Source: Pseudorhodobacter aquimaris
GTDB lineage: Bacteria > Pseudomonadota > Alphaproteobacteria > Rhodobacterales > Rhodobacteraceae
Assembly (NCBI RefSeq): GCF_001202025.1
Contig: NZ_LGHS01000066.1
Location: forward strand, 124,001 to 188,000
Direction: 5' to 3'
DNA: 64,000 nt
The position numbers were made by a program, and so were the translations under genes. Under the pieces are notes generated by a model. The model searched no databases. It was not told where the DNA came from and saw nothing but the letters and a program-made list of their open reading frames with translations. Below, piece by piece: positions 44,207-53,941 of the stretch. How positions within the stretch are numbered: the first letter of the stretch is position 1; each line of letters begins with the position of its first letter.

Positions 44207-45388
44207 TCACAGGCCCGCGTCGCTTGCAATCTGGGCGCGGGATTTGCGCGCGCGCTCGGTCGCGGATTTCAACTGACCGCAGGCGGCCATGATATCCTCC
44301 CCCCGCGGTTTACGGATCGGTGAGGCATAGCCCGCCTCATGGATGATATCGGCAAAGGCATGGATACGGTTGCCCGAGGACCGCTTGTAGGGCGCGCCGG
44401 GCCATTCGTTGAAGGGGATCAGGTTCACCTTGGCCGGAATACCGCGCAGCAGCTCAACCAAACGGTGGGCGTCTTCCTTGCTGTCGTTCACCCCGTCAAG
44501 CATCACATATTCAAAGGTGATCCGCTCGGAATTGGTCAGGCCGGGATAGGCACGCAGAGCCTCCAGCAAGGTCGCGATGTTCCATTTCTTGTTGATCGGC
44601 ACCAATTGGTCACGCACCTCATCGGTGGTGGCATGAAAGCTGACGGCCAGAAGACAGCCGATTTCCTCGGCGGTGCGGGCGATTTCGGGCACAACGCCGC
44701 TGGTCGAAAGGGTTATGCGGCGGCGGCCAAGGGCAATGCCTTCGCCGTCCATCACGATATTCATCGCATCGCGGACGTTCTCAAAATTATAGAGCGGCTC
44801 ACCCATGCCCATCAGCACGACGTTGGACACAAGCCGCGCGGCAGGATCGGCGTTTGACGCGCCCTTGACCGGCCATTCATCCAGATCGTCGCGCGCCAGC
44901 ATGATCTGGCCCACGATTTCACCGGCGGTTAGGTTGCGCACCAGTTTTTGCGTGCCGGTATGACAGAACGAACAGGTCAACGTACACCCGACCTGAGACG
45001 AAATGCACAGCGTTCCACGGTCGGTTTCGGGAATATAGACCACCTCTACCTCATGGCCGCCCTGAATGCGCACCAGATATTTGCGGGTGCCATCCTCGGA
45101 GATTTGCCGCGTCACAACCTCGGGCAGGGCCAGTTCGAACTTCTCGGCCAAAAGCGCACGGAAATCTTTGGACAGGTTGGTCATTTCCGCAAAGTCGCGC
45201 AGGCCGAAAAAGTAAACCCATTGCCAGATTTGCCCGACCCGCATCTTGGCCTGCTTTTCGGGGCAACCGGCAGCGATCAGGGCGGCGCGCAGCTGGTCGC
45301 GCGTCAGGCCGATGATATTTGTCTTGCCGCCCTCGGGCAGCTTGCGCGGGATGGTGTGGACATCTTGGGTGATCGGGGCGGTGGTCAT
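44207..45388 (-). CDS. rlmN: Dual-specificity rRNA/tRNA adenine-C2 methyltransferase RlmN
   Basis: A 393-residue radical SAM enzyme that methylates A2503 of 23S rRNA (and A37 of some tRNAs). The cluster-binding CX3CX2C is in [52 protein letters not shown] and the thioether-forming Cys in [10 protein letters not shown] are present. The N-terminal accessory domain has [18 protein letters not shown]. The start at 45388 follows AGGATC. A terminator for the upstream gene lies between it and the IalB gene. Confidence 0.96.
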   Translation of the reverse strand: MTTAPITQDVHTIPRKLPEGGKTNIIGLTRDQLRAALIAAGCPEKQAKMRVGQIWQWVYFFGLRDFAEMTNLSKDFRALLAEKFELALPEVVTRQISEDGTRKYLVRIQGGHEVEVVYIPETDRGTLCISSQVGCTLTCSFCHTGTQKLVRNLTAGEIVGQIMLARDDLDEWPVKGASNADPAARLVSNVVLMGMGEPLYNFENVRDAMNIVMDGEGIALGRRRITLSTSGVVPEIARTAEEIGCLLAVSFHATTDEVRDQLVPINKKWNIATLLEALRAYPGLTNSERITFEYVMLDGVNDSKEDAHRLVELLRGIPAKVNLIPFNEWPGAPYKRSSGNRIHAFADIIHEAGYASPIRKPRGEDIMAACGQLKSATERARKSRAQIASDAGL

Positions 45389-45441
45389 ATCTGTGATCCT
45401 AGAGGGCAAGCCCTGCCTTATACAGGATGTGCGGGCAAAAG

Positions 45442-45475
45442 AAAACGCCCCCGCGCGGGCTGCACAAGGGCGTTT
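45442..45475 (-). terminator. Terminator hairpin after the IalB-family gene
   Basis: Arms AAACGCCC (minus strand, from about 45475) and GGGCGTTTT (to 45442) with a GC-rich loop that can fold further (CCGCGCGGG), then CTTTTG. It ends the IalB transcript and separates it from rlmN. Confidence 0.65.
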
Positions 45476-45493
45476 GAAATCTGTGTCAGCGGT

Positions 45494-46018
45494 TTATTTG
45501 CAGCGCTGCTCTGCCTCTTTCATCGCGGCGGTAAACCCTTGCAACGAGAATGTATCCTGCGTTTGCGTGCCACGGCTGGAACGGGCGGTCACAACCGCCG
45601 AGGCCCCTGCCTTCATCGCGGCCAAAAGCCCTGCATCATCCGAGGTGCTTGCGGGCCATGCCCATTCACCATCGGTAAACAGCTCATAAGATTTGTCACC
45701 GATTTTCACATTAACGGTAGAGCCGTTGGCAAAAGGATAGCCGCCGGTAAAGGAGACCTCACCCTTGGCACCTGCGCCGGGACGGAAAGTGACGAACATC
45801 AAGATATCGCCGCGCCGCGCCGAGACAACCTGCCCGTTACGGGTGTTCACGGTTTCCTTTGGCTTGGAGACCCCCCAGCATTCTTTGGGTTCGTTCCAGA
45901 CACAAACGCTCCAATCCGTTTGCGCGGATACACATTCGGTTTCGGATTGTGCGAAGGCGGCGGAGGCCCCCATCCCAAGCATAAGGCCTGCAATTGCCCC
46001 GATGATGCGTGAATTCAT
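45494..46018 (-). CDS. Invasion-associated locus B (IalB) family periplasmic protein
   Basis: A 174-residue secreted protein with a signal peptide (MNSRIIGAIAGLMLGMGASAAFA, then QSETECVSAQ). The mature part has the family's DWSVCVWNEPKECWGVS start with paired cysteines, GDILMFVTFRPGAGAKGEVSF, KIGDKSYELFTDGEWAWP and AGASAVVTARSSRGTQTQDTF, ending FTAAMKEAEQRCK. IalB was named in Bartonella, but relatives occur widely in free-living alphaproteobacteria, so no pathogenicity is implied. Role unclear. Divergent from the asparaginase gene. Confidence 0.9.
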   Translation of the reverse strand: MNSRIIGAIAGLMLGMGASAAFAQSETECVSAQTDWSVCVWNEPKECWGVSKPKETVNTRNGQVVSARRGDILMFVTFRPGAGAKGEVSFTGGYPFANGSTVNVKIGDKSYELFTDGEWAWPASTSDDAGLLAAMKAGASAVVTARSSRGTQTQDTFSLQGFTAAMKEAEQRCK

Positions 46019-46207
46019 GTCGTTCACAGCCTCCAGCTGTTTAATGCCTCTTTAACCGGCCACATAACCCTTGGTTCAAGCTTTTGCTGTGGCACGGGTC
46101 GTTTCAACTCGATATTTCATGCATAACGCAAAAAGGGCAGGTCATAAAAGCCCCATGCGCAGAAAATCGCGCATGTTTGATCACAATCCACGAAAGGAAC
46201 GGGGAAA

Positions 46208-47206
46208 ATGGCAGATTCGGCAGCGATCGCAGAATTGTGGCGGGGCGGGCAACTGGAAAGCACGCATTTTGGCCATGCGGTGATTTGCGGCGCGGATGGT
46301 TCGGTCGAGGCGGCCTGGGGCGATCCGGAGGCGGTGATCTTTCCGCGATCCAGCTGCAAGATGGTGCAGGCCCTGCCTTTGATGGAAAGCGGGGCAGGGC
46401 GCGATCTGACGCCGCGGCAGTTGGGGCTTGTTTGTGCCAGTCACAATGGCGCGGCCTTGCACACCGAGGCGGTTGCGGCATGGTTGAAGGATATGGGGCT
46501 GGGTGAAAGTGATTTGCGCTGTGGCAACCAGACCCCGCAGGACAAGGCAGAGCGTGAACGTCTGATCAAGACAGACAGCAGCCCGTGCCAGTTGCACAAC
46601 AATTGTTCGGGCAAACACGCGGGGTTCTTGATGCTGAACAAACATCTTGGCGGTCATGCGGATTATGTAGAGGCCGACCACCCCGTACAAATGGCAATCA
46701 AGGCGGCCCATGAGGAGCTGACCGGCGAGCAAAGCGCAGGCTATGGGATTGATGGTTGCTCTGCCCCGAATTATTCGACCAGTGTGGCAGGGCTTGCGCG
46801 GGCGATGGCCTATTTTGCAACCGCACGCGAGGATGGGGATGCGCGCCAGAACGCGGCCTACCGGCTGTCGCGGGGGATGATGGCGCATCCCGAAATGGTG
46901 GCCGGTGAGGGTCGTGCCTGCACCGAGCTGATGCGCGCCATGGGGGGCAAGGTTGCGATCAAGACGGGGGCGGAGGCGGTCTTTGTCGGGATCATTCCCG
47001 AACTGCAAAAAGGTATTGCGCTGAAGGTTATGGACGGCGGCACCCGTGGGGCCGAGCTGGCGATCACGGCGCTTTTGGTCAAGCTGGGCGTGTTGGACGC
47101 CGATCACCCCGCCGCCCGCAAACGCCTGAATACAATAGAACGGAACTGGCGCGGGTTTGAAACCGGCAGCCTGCGTCTTGCCCCGGGTTTCGGTGAAGGT
47201 GCATGA
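46208..47206 (+). CDS. Asparaginase, Rhizobium etli type II-like
   Basis: A 332-residue enzyme of the ReAII family (serine-hydrolase-like, unrelated to E. coli AnsA/AnsB) that would hydrolyse asparagine to aspartate and ammonia. Key parts are the active-site IFPRSSCKMVQALP (Ser-x2-Lys), CASHNGAALHT, the NNCSGKHAGFL Cys, and GYGIDGCSAPNY, whose Cys with the former forms the metal site. TGAEAVFVGIIPEL follows. No signal peptide. The start at 46208 follows GAACGGGGAAA. A strong terminator follows. Confidence 0.92.
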   Translation: MADSAAIAELWRGGQLESTHFGHAVICGADGSVEAAWGDPEAVIFPRSSCKMVQALPLMESGAGRDLTPRQLGLVCASHNGAALHTEAVAAWLKDMGLGESDLRCGNQTPQDKAERERLIKTDSSPCQLHNNCSGKHAGFLMLNKHLGGHADYVEADHPVQMAIKAAHEELTGEQSAGYGIDGCSAPNYSTSVAGLARAMAYFATAREDGDARQNAAYRLSRGMMAHPEMVAGEGRACTELMRAMGGKVAIKTGAEAVFVGIIPELQKGIALKVMDGGTRGAELAITALLVKLGVLDADHPAARKRLNTIERNWRGFETGSLRLAPGFGEGA

Positions 47207-47209
47207 GGA

Positions 47210-47248
47210 AACGCCGCCAGCCCTTTATGGCGCTGGCGGCGTTCTTTT
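47210..47248 (+). terminator. Rho-independent terminator after the asparaginase gene
   Basis: Perfect 12-bp stem AACGCCGCCAGC/GCTGGCGGCGTT (47210-47221 with 47232-47243), 10-base loop, then CTTTT. It ends the plus-strand transcript before the convergent ugp operon. Confidence 0.85.
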
Positions 47249-47444
47249 GGTCGTAGCGAACGACCCGGTGATCCGGTCTGGGTGGGGGCTTGAAGGCCGG
47301 ACCACCGTGCCGTTATCTTTCGCTACTGAGATATGTTTGACCTATGTTCGTGGCAAGATCAGGGCGGCTATGGGGCGTTGTTGGGGTGCCGCGTTTCTTT
47401 CGCCAAGCGACTATCGCGTGCATCCCTGCCTGTGTGCGCTGCGC

Positions 47445-48497
47445 CTAAGGCCCAAGCCGTTCGCCGCTGGCAGGGTCAAAGAAATGTAGGTTCGCTGGAT
47501 CAACGCCAAATTTGATGATCTGTCCCGCTGACGTGTGATGGACGCCGGGCAGGCTGATGGTAAAGGCATCATCACGACCCGTCATGCGCCCGTGCAGCAG
47601 CGTGTTCGCGCCCAAGGGTTCGCCCATCTGAACGCGCATCGACAACGGCCCCTCGGGGTTTGCAATAACATGTTCGGGGCGAATGCCGACGGTTACCTTG
47701 CCGGTTCGCTTGATCTGCGCAGGCAGGGACATGTCCCCAACCGTCACGCCATTGCCGGTCAATTCGCCGTCAAGCACGTTCATTGACGGGCTGCCGATGA
47801 ACTGTGCCGCGAACAGGGTTTGCGGGCGTTCATAGACCTCAAGCGGGGTGCCGATCTGTTCGGCGCGACCTGCATTCATGACGATCATCCTATCGGCCAT
47901 TGTCATGGCCTCAACCTGATCGTGGGTCACATAGAGCGCGGTAATCCCGAGGCGGCTTTGCAGATCACGGATTTCCAGCCGCATCTGCACCCGCAGTTTT
48001 GCATCGAGGTTGGACAGCGGTTCGTCGAACAGGAACACCGCGGGTTCCCGCACAATCGCGCGCCCCATTGCTACGCGCTGGCGCTGGCCACCCGACAGAT
48101 CGCGGGGGCGGCGATCAAGATAGTCTTCAAGCTGCAAAAGCTTGGCTGCCGCTTCGACTTTGGCGTCGATATCGGCCTTGCGCAGTTTTGCGATTTTCAA
48201 CCCGTAGCCCATGTTCTGGCGCACCGACATATGCGGGTAAAGCGCGTAGTTCTGAAACACCATGGCGATGTCGCGGTCCATCGGCTCAAGTTCGTTGACA
48301 CGTTTGCCACCGATCCTGATTTCGCCCTCGGATACGCTTTCCAGGCCCGCCACCATGCGCAGCAATGTCGATTTACCGCAGCCGGACGGGCCGACGATAA
48401 CGATAAACTCGCCGTCCTCGATCGCCGTGCTGACGCCGTGAATGACTTCGGTTGTGCCAAAGCGCTTTTTAATCTGGTGAAGTTCTACAGTTGCCAT
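47445..48497 (-). CDS. ugpC: sn-glycerol-3-phosphate ABC transporter ATP-binding protein
   Basis: A 350-residue ATPase of the UgpC/MalK type. Walker A is GPSGCGKSTLLRM, signature RDLSGGQRQRVAMGRA, Walker B VFLFDEPLSNLDAKL, switch His YVTHDQVEAMTMAD. The C-terminal OB-fold regulatory domain (VGIRPEHV, GANTLLHG) is present. Last gene of the ugpBAEC operon, 6 bases after ugpE. MalK-type ATPases look alike, so the assignment relies on the operon. Confidence 0.92.
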   Translation of the reverse strand: MATVELHQIKKRFGTTEVIHGVSTAIEDGEFIVIVGPSGCGKSTLLRMVAGLESVSEGEIRIGGKRVNELEPMDRDIAMVFQNYALYPHMSVRQNMGYGLKIAKLRKADIDAKVEAAAKLLQLEDYLDRRPRDLSGGQRQRVAMGRAIVREPAVFLFDEPLSNLDAKLRVQMRLEIRDLQSRLGITALYVTHDQVEAMTMADRMIVMNAGRAEQIGTPLEVYERPQTLFAAQFIGSPSMNVLDGELTGNGVTVGDMSLPAQIKRTGKVTVGIRPEHVIANPEGPLSMRVQMGEPLGANTLLHGRMTGRDDAFTISLPGVHHTSAGQIIKFGVDPANLHFFDPASGERLGP

Positions 48498-48503
48498 AGG
48501 TGC

Positions 48504-49370
48504 CTACTTTTCACTGTCCACAAGCCCGCGGATAAACAGCTTTTGCATTGAGATGACGACAATGATCGGCGGGATCATGGCCAGAATAGAGGTGGCCAGA
48601 ATGACCGGCCAGTTTGCCCAGTCATCGCCCGACGGAAACATCTGCTTGATGCCCATCACGATGGTGTTCATTTTGGGGTCTGTCGTAATCAAAAGCGGCC
48701 AAAGGTACTGATTCCAGCCGTAGATAAACAAGATCACGAACAGTGCCGCGATGTTGGTGCGGCTCATCGGGAACAGTATGTCCCAAAAAAACCGCATCGG
48801 CGATGCGCCGTCAACGCGCGCGGCCTCGGCCAATTCATCCGGGACGGTCATGTAAAACTGGCGGAACAGAAAGGTCGCCGTGGCCGATGCGATCAAAGGC
48901 AGTATCAACCCGCCATAGCTGTTCAGCATCCCGAACCCCGCAATAACCTCGTAGGTCGGGACGATCCGTACCTCGACGGGCAGCATCAGGGTCAGGAAGA
49001 TCAGCCAGAAAAAGATCATCTTGCCGGGGAATCTGAAATAGACGATGGCAAAGGCCGACAAGAGCGAGATGATGATTTTGCCGACTGCAATCCCGATCGC
49101 CATGATCAGCGAATTAAGCAGCATCGTCGCCACAGGGACGTTCACACCCGACAGCAATGCTTCGCGGTAGTTGTTGTAAAACTGGTCGCCCGGCCAAAGC
49201 GGCATCGGCGGGCTGACAATATCAGCCTGTGTGACGGTAGAGGCGACAAAGGCCAGCCAGATCGGAAAAAACACGATCAGAACGCCAAGGATCATGATGA
49301 TATGGCTGACCCATAGGCCAAGACCGCGCCTTTCCACCATTCCGGGCGGGGGATCATTTGGGTGGGTCAA
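48504..49370 (-). CDS. ugpE: sn-glycerol-3-phosphate ABC transporter permease UgpE
   Basis: A 288-residue permease with six hydrophobic helices and the EAA loop ([20 protein letters not shown]) that docks on UgpC. The long periplasmic loop after helix 1 and [19 protein letters not shown] fit UgpE. Its ATG overlaps the ugpA stop (ATGA). Confidence 0.92.
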   Translation of the reverse strand: MTHPNDPPPGMVERRGLGLWVSHIIMILGVLIVFFPIWLAFVASTVTQADIVSPPMPLWPGDQFYNNYREALLSGVNVPVATMLLNSLIMAIGIAVGKIIISLLSAFAIVYFRFPGKMIFFWLIFLTLMLPVEVRIVPTYEVIAGFGMLNSYGGLILPLIASATATFLFRQFYMTVPDELAEAARVDGASPMRFFWDILFPMSRTNIAALFVILFIYGWNQYLWPLLITTDPKMNTIVMGIKQMFPSGDDWANWPVILATSILAMIPPIIVVISMQKLFIRGLVDSEK

Positions 49371-50248
49371 TAGTGCACCCTCCGCTCGATGAACTTGAAC
49401 TGAAAGATCGTGAGCGCCCCCACCACAACCAGCAAGATCACCGACTGCGCGGCCGATGACCCAAGGTCCTGCCCCACAAAACCATCCGAGAACACCTTGT
49501 ATACAAGGATCGTTGTGGATTGTTGTGGGCCCCCACTGGTGATCGTGTGAATGACACCGAAGGTTTCAAAAAAGGCGTAAACGATGTTCACAACCAGCAA
49601 AAAGAACGTCGTGGGCGACAAAAGGGGCAAAACGATTGTCCAGAACCGCTTCCAAAAGCGCGCGCCATCTATCGCCGCAGCCTCGATCACGGATTTTGGA
49701 ATCGCCTGAAGTGCGGCAAAAAAGAACAGGAAGTTGTAACTGATGCGCCCCCACGCCGAGGCGACGACGACCAGACCCATGGCCTCACTGCCGTTCAGGA
49801 CGTGGTTCCAGTCATAGCCCAATTGCCCAAGATACCAGGAAACGACGCCAACGCGGGTGTTGAACATAAACAGCCACAAAACGCCGGCAATGGCGGGTGC
49901 GACCGCATAGGGCCAGATCAGCATTGTGCGATAAACACCCGCCCCCTTGATCAAACGATCCGCGACCACCGCCAAAAACAAGGCAGGAACCATGGAACAC
50001 AATGTCACCAGCAACGAAAATACCGCCGTCGTCAGGAACGAGGTGCGGTAATACGGGTCGGATAACAGATACTCAAAATTGCCCAGGCCGACATATTGCA
50101 TCGACAGTCCGAATGGATCGGGAATGAACAAGGATTGCCAGATGGCCTGCCCTGCCGGATAAAAGAAGAAGATCGCCGAAACGAGGACTTGCGGTGCAAT
50201 CAGGCACAGCGGCAACAGCCAGCCCTTGAACGTAACCCGTTTTTCCAT
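49367..50248 (-). CDS. ugpA: sn-glycerol-3-phosphate ABC transporter permease UgpA
   Basis: A 293-residue permease with six helices. Family marks are [33 protein letters not shown], the EAA-type loop [19 protein letters not shown] and [20 protein letters not shown]. It forms the membrane channel with UgpE, overlapping its start by 4 bases. A GC hairpin lies between this gene and ugpB. Confidence 0.93.
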   Translation of the reverse strand: MEKRVTFKGWLLPLCLIAPQVLVSAIFFFYPAGQAIWQSLFIPDPFGLSMQYVGLGNFEYLLSDPYYRTSFLTTAVFSLLVTLCSMVPALFLAVVADRLIKGAGVYRTMLIWPYAVAPAIAGVLWLFMFNTRVGVVSWYLGQLGYDWNHVLNGSEAMGLVVVASAWGRISYNFLFFFAALQAIPKSVIEAAAIDGARFWKRFWTIVLPLLSPTTFFLLVVNIVYAFFETFGVIHTITSGGPQQSTTILVYKVFSDGFVGQDLGSSAAQSVILLVVVGALTIFQFKFIERRVHY

Positions 50249-50269
50249 GTGAATAGCCCCTCAAGAGTA

Positions 50270-50295
50270 GTGGGCGGCCAATCCGGGCCGCCCAC
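50270..50295 (-). terminator. GC hairpin between ugpB and ugpA
   Basis: Perfect 10-bp stem GTGGGCGGCC/GGCCGCCCAC with a 6-base loop, not followed by a T-run in the direction of transcription. More likely an attenuating or mRNA-protecting hairpin that raises binding-protein levels than a full terminator. Confidence 0.55.
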
Positions 50296-50308
50296 ATCTC
50301 GATCGTAC

Positions 50309-51619
50309 TTAGTTTGCAGCCTCAAAACGGCGCAACAGCTGATCGCCGCGCTTTACGGCACTGTCCAAGGCGGTTTGTGCGTCTTTGTCGCCGGCCCAAA
50401 CGGCCTCCAGCTCTTCATCAATGATCCCGCGGATTTGATCGAAGGACCCAAGGCGCAGGCCTTTGGAATTGGCGGTCGGTTCATTTCTGGTCATCTGGAG
50501 GACGGCCACTTCTGTGCCGAGGTTTTCATCATAGAACCCGGCTGCGCGCGTGGCATCCGCTGCGGCACTGGTGATCGGCAAGTAGCCGGTGTCCTGATGC
50601 CATTGCGCCTGTACGTCGGACGACGACAGATAGGACAGGAATTGCCCGGCCCCTTTGTATTCCGCGTCTTCATGGCCTTCCATCACCCATAGGGACGCAC
50701 CGCCAATGATGGTGTTTTGGGGTGCATTGCCTACGCCTTCCCAATAGGGAAGCGGGCGCACATCAAAATCAAAACCGGCCTCGGCCTTGATCCCCGCATA
50801 GCCCGCAGAGCTTTCGGTAAAGAGCGCACATTCCCCCGCGCGAAAGTTTGCCCCGCCCTCATTGCGCCGTCCCGCATAGAAGAATTTCCCGTCTCGCGCC
50901 CATTCGCCCATGGCCGAAATATGCGCGACCTGTTCAGGACCATTAAAGGCGAGCTCGGTGTTGAGGCCGCCAAATCCATTGTCTTGTGTGGCGAACGGCA
51001 CGTCGTGATAGGCCGAGAAGTTTTCGAGGTGAATCCAGCTTTGCCAAGCCGTTGTAAGCGGGCACTCACTGCCGCCATCGCGCAATTGCGTCAGAACCTC
51101 ACCGACGTTTTGCCAGGTCGACAGATCGGTGTCGGGGTCCACACCAGCAGCTTTGAACGCGTCGCGGTTCACCCACAGAACGGGCGTGGATGCGTTGAAT
51201 GGCAGCGACAGCATTTCGCCGTCAGTGCTGGTGTAATAGCCCTTGACGGCACCGATGTAGGCGTCCGGGTCAAACTCGGCCCCCGAGGTTTCCATAACCT
51301 TGGTGACAGAGCGCACCGCGCCCGCAGCTGACATCATCGTGGCCGTGCCGACCTCAAACACCATCAGGATATGCGGCTGTTCCCCGGCGCGGAATGCTGC
51401 AATTCCGGCGTTCAGGGTTTCGGAATAGTTGCCCTTATGGGTTGCGACAACCTTGAACTCATCCTGGCTTGCGTTGAAATCTTCAACCTGTGCCGCAACC
51501 AGTTCACCAAGCCGCCCTGTGAAGGCGTGCCAGAATTGAATTTCGGTTTCTGCGTAGGCCGCAAATGGAGACAGCGCCGTTGATCCGGCGATCAATGCGC
51601 CGACTGTGAATTTTTTCAT
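50309..51619 (-). CDS. ugpB: sn-glycerol-3-phosphate periplasmic binding protein
   Basis: A 436-residue binding protein with a signal peptide (MKKFTVGALIAGSTALSPFAAYA). The mature chain begins ETEIQFWHAFTGRLGE and continues THKGNYSETLNAGIAAFRAG, VFEVGTATMMSAAGAV, LPFNASTPVLWVNRDAF, CPLTTAWQSWIHLENFSAYH and GGASLWVMEGH, all characteristic of UgpB. The ribosome site CTGGGAGG precedes its ATG. First gene of the ugp operon; no clear Pho box could be identified upstream by eye. Confidence 0.94.
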   Translation of the reverse strand: MKKFTVGALIAGSTALSPFAAYAETEIQFWHAFTGRLGELVAAQVEDFNASQDEFKVVATHKGNYSETLNAGIAAFRAGEQPHILMVFEVGTATMMSAAGAVRSVTKVMETSGAEFDPDAYIGAVKGYYTSTDGEMLSLPFNASTPVLWVNRDAFKAAGVDPDTDLSTWQNVGEVLTQLRDGGSECPLTTAWQSWIHLENFSAYHDVPFATQDNGFGGLNTELAFNGPEQVAHISAMGEWARDGKFFYAGRRNEGGANFRAGECALFTESSAGYAGIKAEAGFDFDVRPLPYWEGVGNAPQNTIIGGASLWVMEGHEDAEYKGAGQFLSYLSSSDVQAQWHQDTGYLPITSAAADATRAAGFYDENLGTEVAVLQMTRNEPTANSKGLRLGSFDQIRGIIDEELEAVWAGDKDAQTALDSAVKRGDQLLRRFEAAN

Positions 51620-51777
51620 GTAGTCCTCCCAGTGTTTTGCGTGGGCCCATTCGCAAGCCCGATTTCGGGTAGATTATCGGAGTGATCGCATAAAGCAAGA
51701 CCACGGGTGGGATTGCGTCAGCGCACCCAAAGCGCCTGAAGTCGAAAAGAGTTTTGTGTAAGTTGCGACGACCGCCG

Positions 51778-52536
51778 TCAGCCACAAAGCAGCAGCCGGG
51801 TTGCCCAGCGGGACAATGCCTCAACCGCCAGCCAAAGGCATAGCGAAAGAAATGCGAGCACAAGAAGTGCTGCAAACATCAGTGCGGTCTGACCCCGTCC
51901 GTTCGACATCAGCATCAGATGGCCTAAGCCCTGGGATGAGCCGACCCACTCACCGATCAAAACGGCCAAAGGTCCGTAAACGACCGCCAGCCGTAGCCCG
52001 GATAAAAGGCCCGGCACCGCATGGGGAAGGCGCAAGAACAGCAGTTCACGACACGGATTGCCGCCTGACAGCTGCGACAGATCGACAAGCCCCGCTGGCA
52101 GTGCCACCAGCCGGTCAAACAGCGCAGAGGTGATCGGGAAATAGGTGACAAGGGCGATTGTCACGATCTTGGATGGCATGCCATAGCCTAGCCAAAGCGT
52201 AATAACGGGGGCGAGTGCAAAGACAGGCACCGCTTGGGCGATCACCAACATCGGGCGCAACAGCCACCGTGCGCGCGGTGACAGGGCCAGCATCAGCGCG
52301 GTTTCGATGCCGAGAATGATGCCCGCCAGCAACCCCAAGCCCAGATTGCCCGCCGACCAAAGGGCATTTTGCCACAAAAGCCCTGCGTTATCCCACAGCG
52401 ATTGCGCCACCAGTATCGGGCCGGGCAGTATGTATTGCGGAATGCCGCTCAGGGTGACAGTGGCCTGCCAGCCAGCAATCGGCACCAGCAGCACAACAAG
52501 GCCGCGCAACAAGGTATGAAAAAGGTTTTGCATCAT
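51778..52536 (-). CDS. thiX: Thiamin-precursor ABC transporter permease (ThiX)
   Basis: A 252-residue permease with about six helices and a docking loop LVDLSQLSGGNPCRELLFLR. LPGPILVAQSLWDN at the N-terminus and FALAPVITLWLGYGMPSKI in the middle are typical of the taurine/ThiX family. It overlaps the thiZ stop. With ThiY and ThiZ it would import hydroxymethylpyrimidine-type precursors (formylaminopyrimidine). Last gene of the riboswitch-controlled operon. Confidence 0.85.
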   Translation of the reverse strand: MMQNLFHTLLRGLVVLLVPIAGWQATVTLSGIPQYILPGPILVAQSLWDNAGLLWQNALWSAGNLGLGLLAGIILGIETALMLALSPRARWLLRPMLVIAQAVPVFALAPVITLWLGYGMPSKIVTIALVTYFPITSALFDRLVALPAGLVDLSQLSGGNPCRELLFLRLPHAVPGLLSGLRLAVVYGPLAVLIGEWVGSSQGLGHLMLMSNGRGQTALMFAALLVLAFLSLCLWLAVEALSRWATRLLLCG

Positions 52537-53270
52537 GCGGCACCCGTTTCGGAAATCAGGCGCAGGCGTTGGAACAGGGCGGCTTGTGATGACAGGGTGC
52601 TGACGGCCTCAGGCGGGCGTGGTGGTCGTGCAGCGGGAAGCGGGCAGGGCAAAATCCCTGCGCGGGTGGCAATCCAGGCGACATCCGCCAGACGGATTGC
52701 TTCTGCGGGATCATGTGTGATCAAAACCACGGTGCGCCCGGCAAGAAGCCGGGCCGCTAAATCCTGTGTGGCGACACGTGTCATCACATCCAGCGCCGAG
52801 AACGGCTCATCCAGCAAGACGATGGTGCGATCCTCATAGAGCAGGCGTGCAAGCGCCACGCGCTGGCGTTGCCCGGCGGACATTTGTGCAGGCTTGCGAC
52901 GCTCAAATCCGGCAAGGCCGACATCCGACAACAGCGCCGCAGCATGATCGGGTTGCAAGAGGTCCCCCCGCAGCCGCGCAGATATCATGATGTTGTCCAG
53001 CGCATCCGCCCATGGCAGCAGCTGGTCATCCTGCGCCATCATGGCGACGCGCGGACCGATTGGTGCGCCATCACTTGCCGCAATCTGGCCGTCCAGCAGG
53101 GCCGCAGAAGGCAACCCCGCAATCAACCGGAACAGCGATGTCTTGCCAACACCCGAAGCGCCCAGCAAGGCGCTCCAGCCTCCGGCGGCGAATGTGATCG
53201 CAAACCTGTCGATCAGCAGGCTTTGCGCCCTATGCAACGCCCCTTCGATATGGATGGCAGGGGCGGTCAT
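52533..53270 (-). CDS. thiZ: Thiamin-precursor ABC transporter ATP-binding protein (ThiZ)
   Basis: A 245-residue ATPase. Walker A GASGVGKTSLFRL, Q-loop region AMMAQDDQLLPWAD, signature AQMSAGQRQRVALARLL (AQMSAGQ for the usual LSGGQ), Walker B TIVLLDEPFSALD and switch His VLITHDPAEAIRLA. It overlaps tenA upstream and thiX downstream by 4 bases each. Substrate assignment rests on the operon and riboswitch. Confidence 0.87.
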   Translation of the reverse strand: MTAPAIHIEGALHRAQSLLIDRFAITFAAGGWSALLGASGVGKTSLFRLIAGLPSAALLDGQIAASDGAPIGPRVAMMAQDDQLLPWADALDNIMISARLRGDLLQPDHAAALLSDVGLAGFERRKPAQMSAGQRQRVALARLLYEDRTIVLLDEPFSALDVMTRVATQDLAARLLAGRTVVLITHDPAEAIRLADVAWIATRAGILPCPLPAARPPRPPEAVSTLSSQAALFQRLRLISETGAA

Positions 53271-53941
53271 GGGCTTTGCGCCATGTTCCAGAACCCGATT
53301 TCAAGCTGAGTGGCCGCAGTAAACCGTGATTGCAAGGTTTTGGCGCGTGGCAATTCGTGCCAATCCGGCCCCAGTCGCCGCAACAGCGCATCATCCAATA
53401 CCGTACCGACATTTTTGCAAAGCGCCTGAAATTCAGCGCCTGCGTAGGTATCGCACCAATCAGCATAAGGGCCGGTATTGCCCGCCAGCCGAAGGCCGAT
53501 CTCGCCGTATCCCAATACGCAAGGTGCCAGAGCGGCCAAAAGGTCCAGCAGGTCGCCAGAATACCCTGCCTCAAGCACATAGCGGGTGTAGGCCAGATTT
53601 CCAGGCGCCTCTGCCGTGGCCTCAAGGGCTGTGCGGTCGATGCCATATGCGGCACAGGTCTTTACATGCAGGGGCATCTCTATATGCACCAAGGCATGCA
53701 CTGTCGCGCTGGCGGCGGCCATTTCGTCCAGCGTCTCCGCCTTGGCCGCAGCCAGTGCCCATGCGCGGGCGAAATGGATCAGGAAAACATAGTCCTGGCG
53801 CAGATAATGCAAATAGCTTTCTTGCGGCAGGGATCCGTCGCGCAACCCTTCGACAAAGGCATGCTGCGTATAGTTGTCCCAACTGGCACCCGCACCTGCG
53901 CGCCAAAGGGCAAAGGCATGGCCATAGTTCGGCGCGCTCAT
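53267..53941 (-). CDS. tenA: TenA-family aminopyrimidine aminohydrolase (thiaminase II)
   Basis: A 224-residue helical enzyme. Motifs are AWDNYTQHAFVEGLRDG-like (reads ASWDNYTQHAFVEGL), YLRQDYVFLIHFARA, the catalytic Cys in LAPCVLGYGEIGLRL and YAGAEFQALCKNVG. It releases HMP from thiamin breakdown products such as aminomethyl- or formylamino-pyrimidine. Together with ThiXYZ it forms the pyrimidine salvage branch. Coupled to thiY and thiZ by 4-base overlaps. Confidence 0.92.
   Translation of the reverse strand: MSAPNYGHAFALWRAGAGASWDNYTQHAFVEGLRDGSLPQESYLHYLRQDYVFLIHFARAWALAAAKAETLDEMAAASATVHALVHIEMPLHVKTCAAYGIDRTALEATAEAPGNLAYTRYVLEAGYSGDLLDLLAALAPCVLGYGEIGLRLAGNTGPYADWCDTYAGAEFQALCKNVGTVLDDALLRRLGPDWHELPRAKTLQSRFTAATQLEIGFWNMAQSP

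Noticed and set aside
45494-46018. IalB protein as a sign of a pathogen
   Set aside because: The family is widespread in free-living alphaproteobacteria and nothing else in the window points to virulence.
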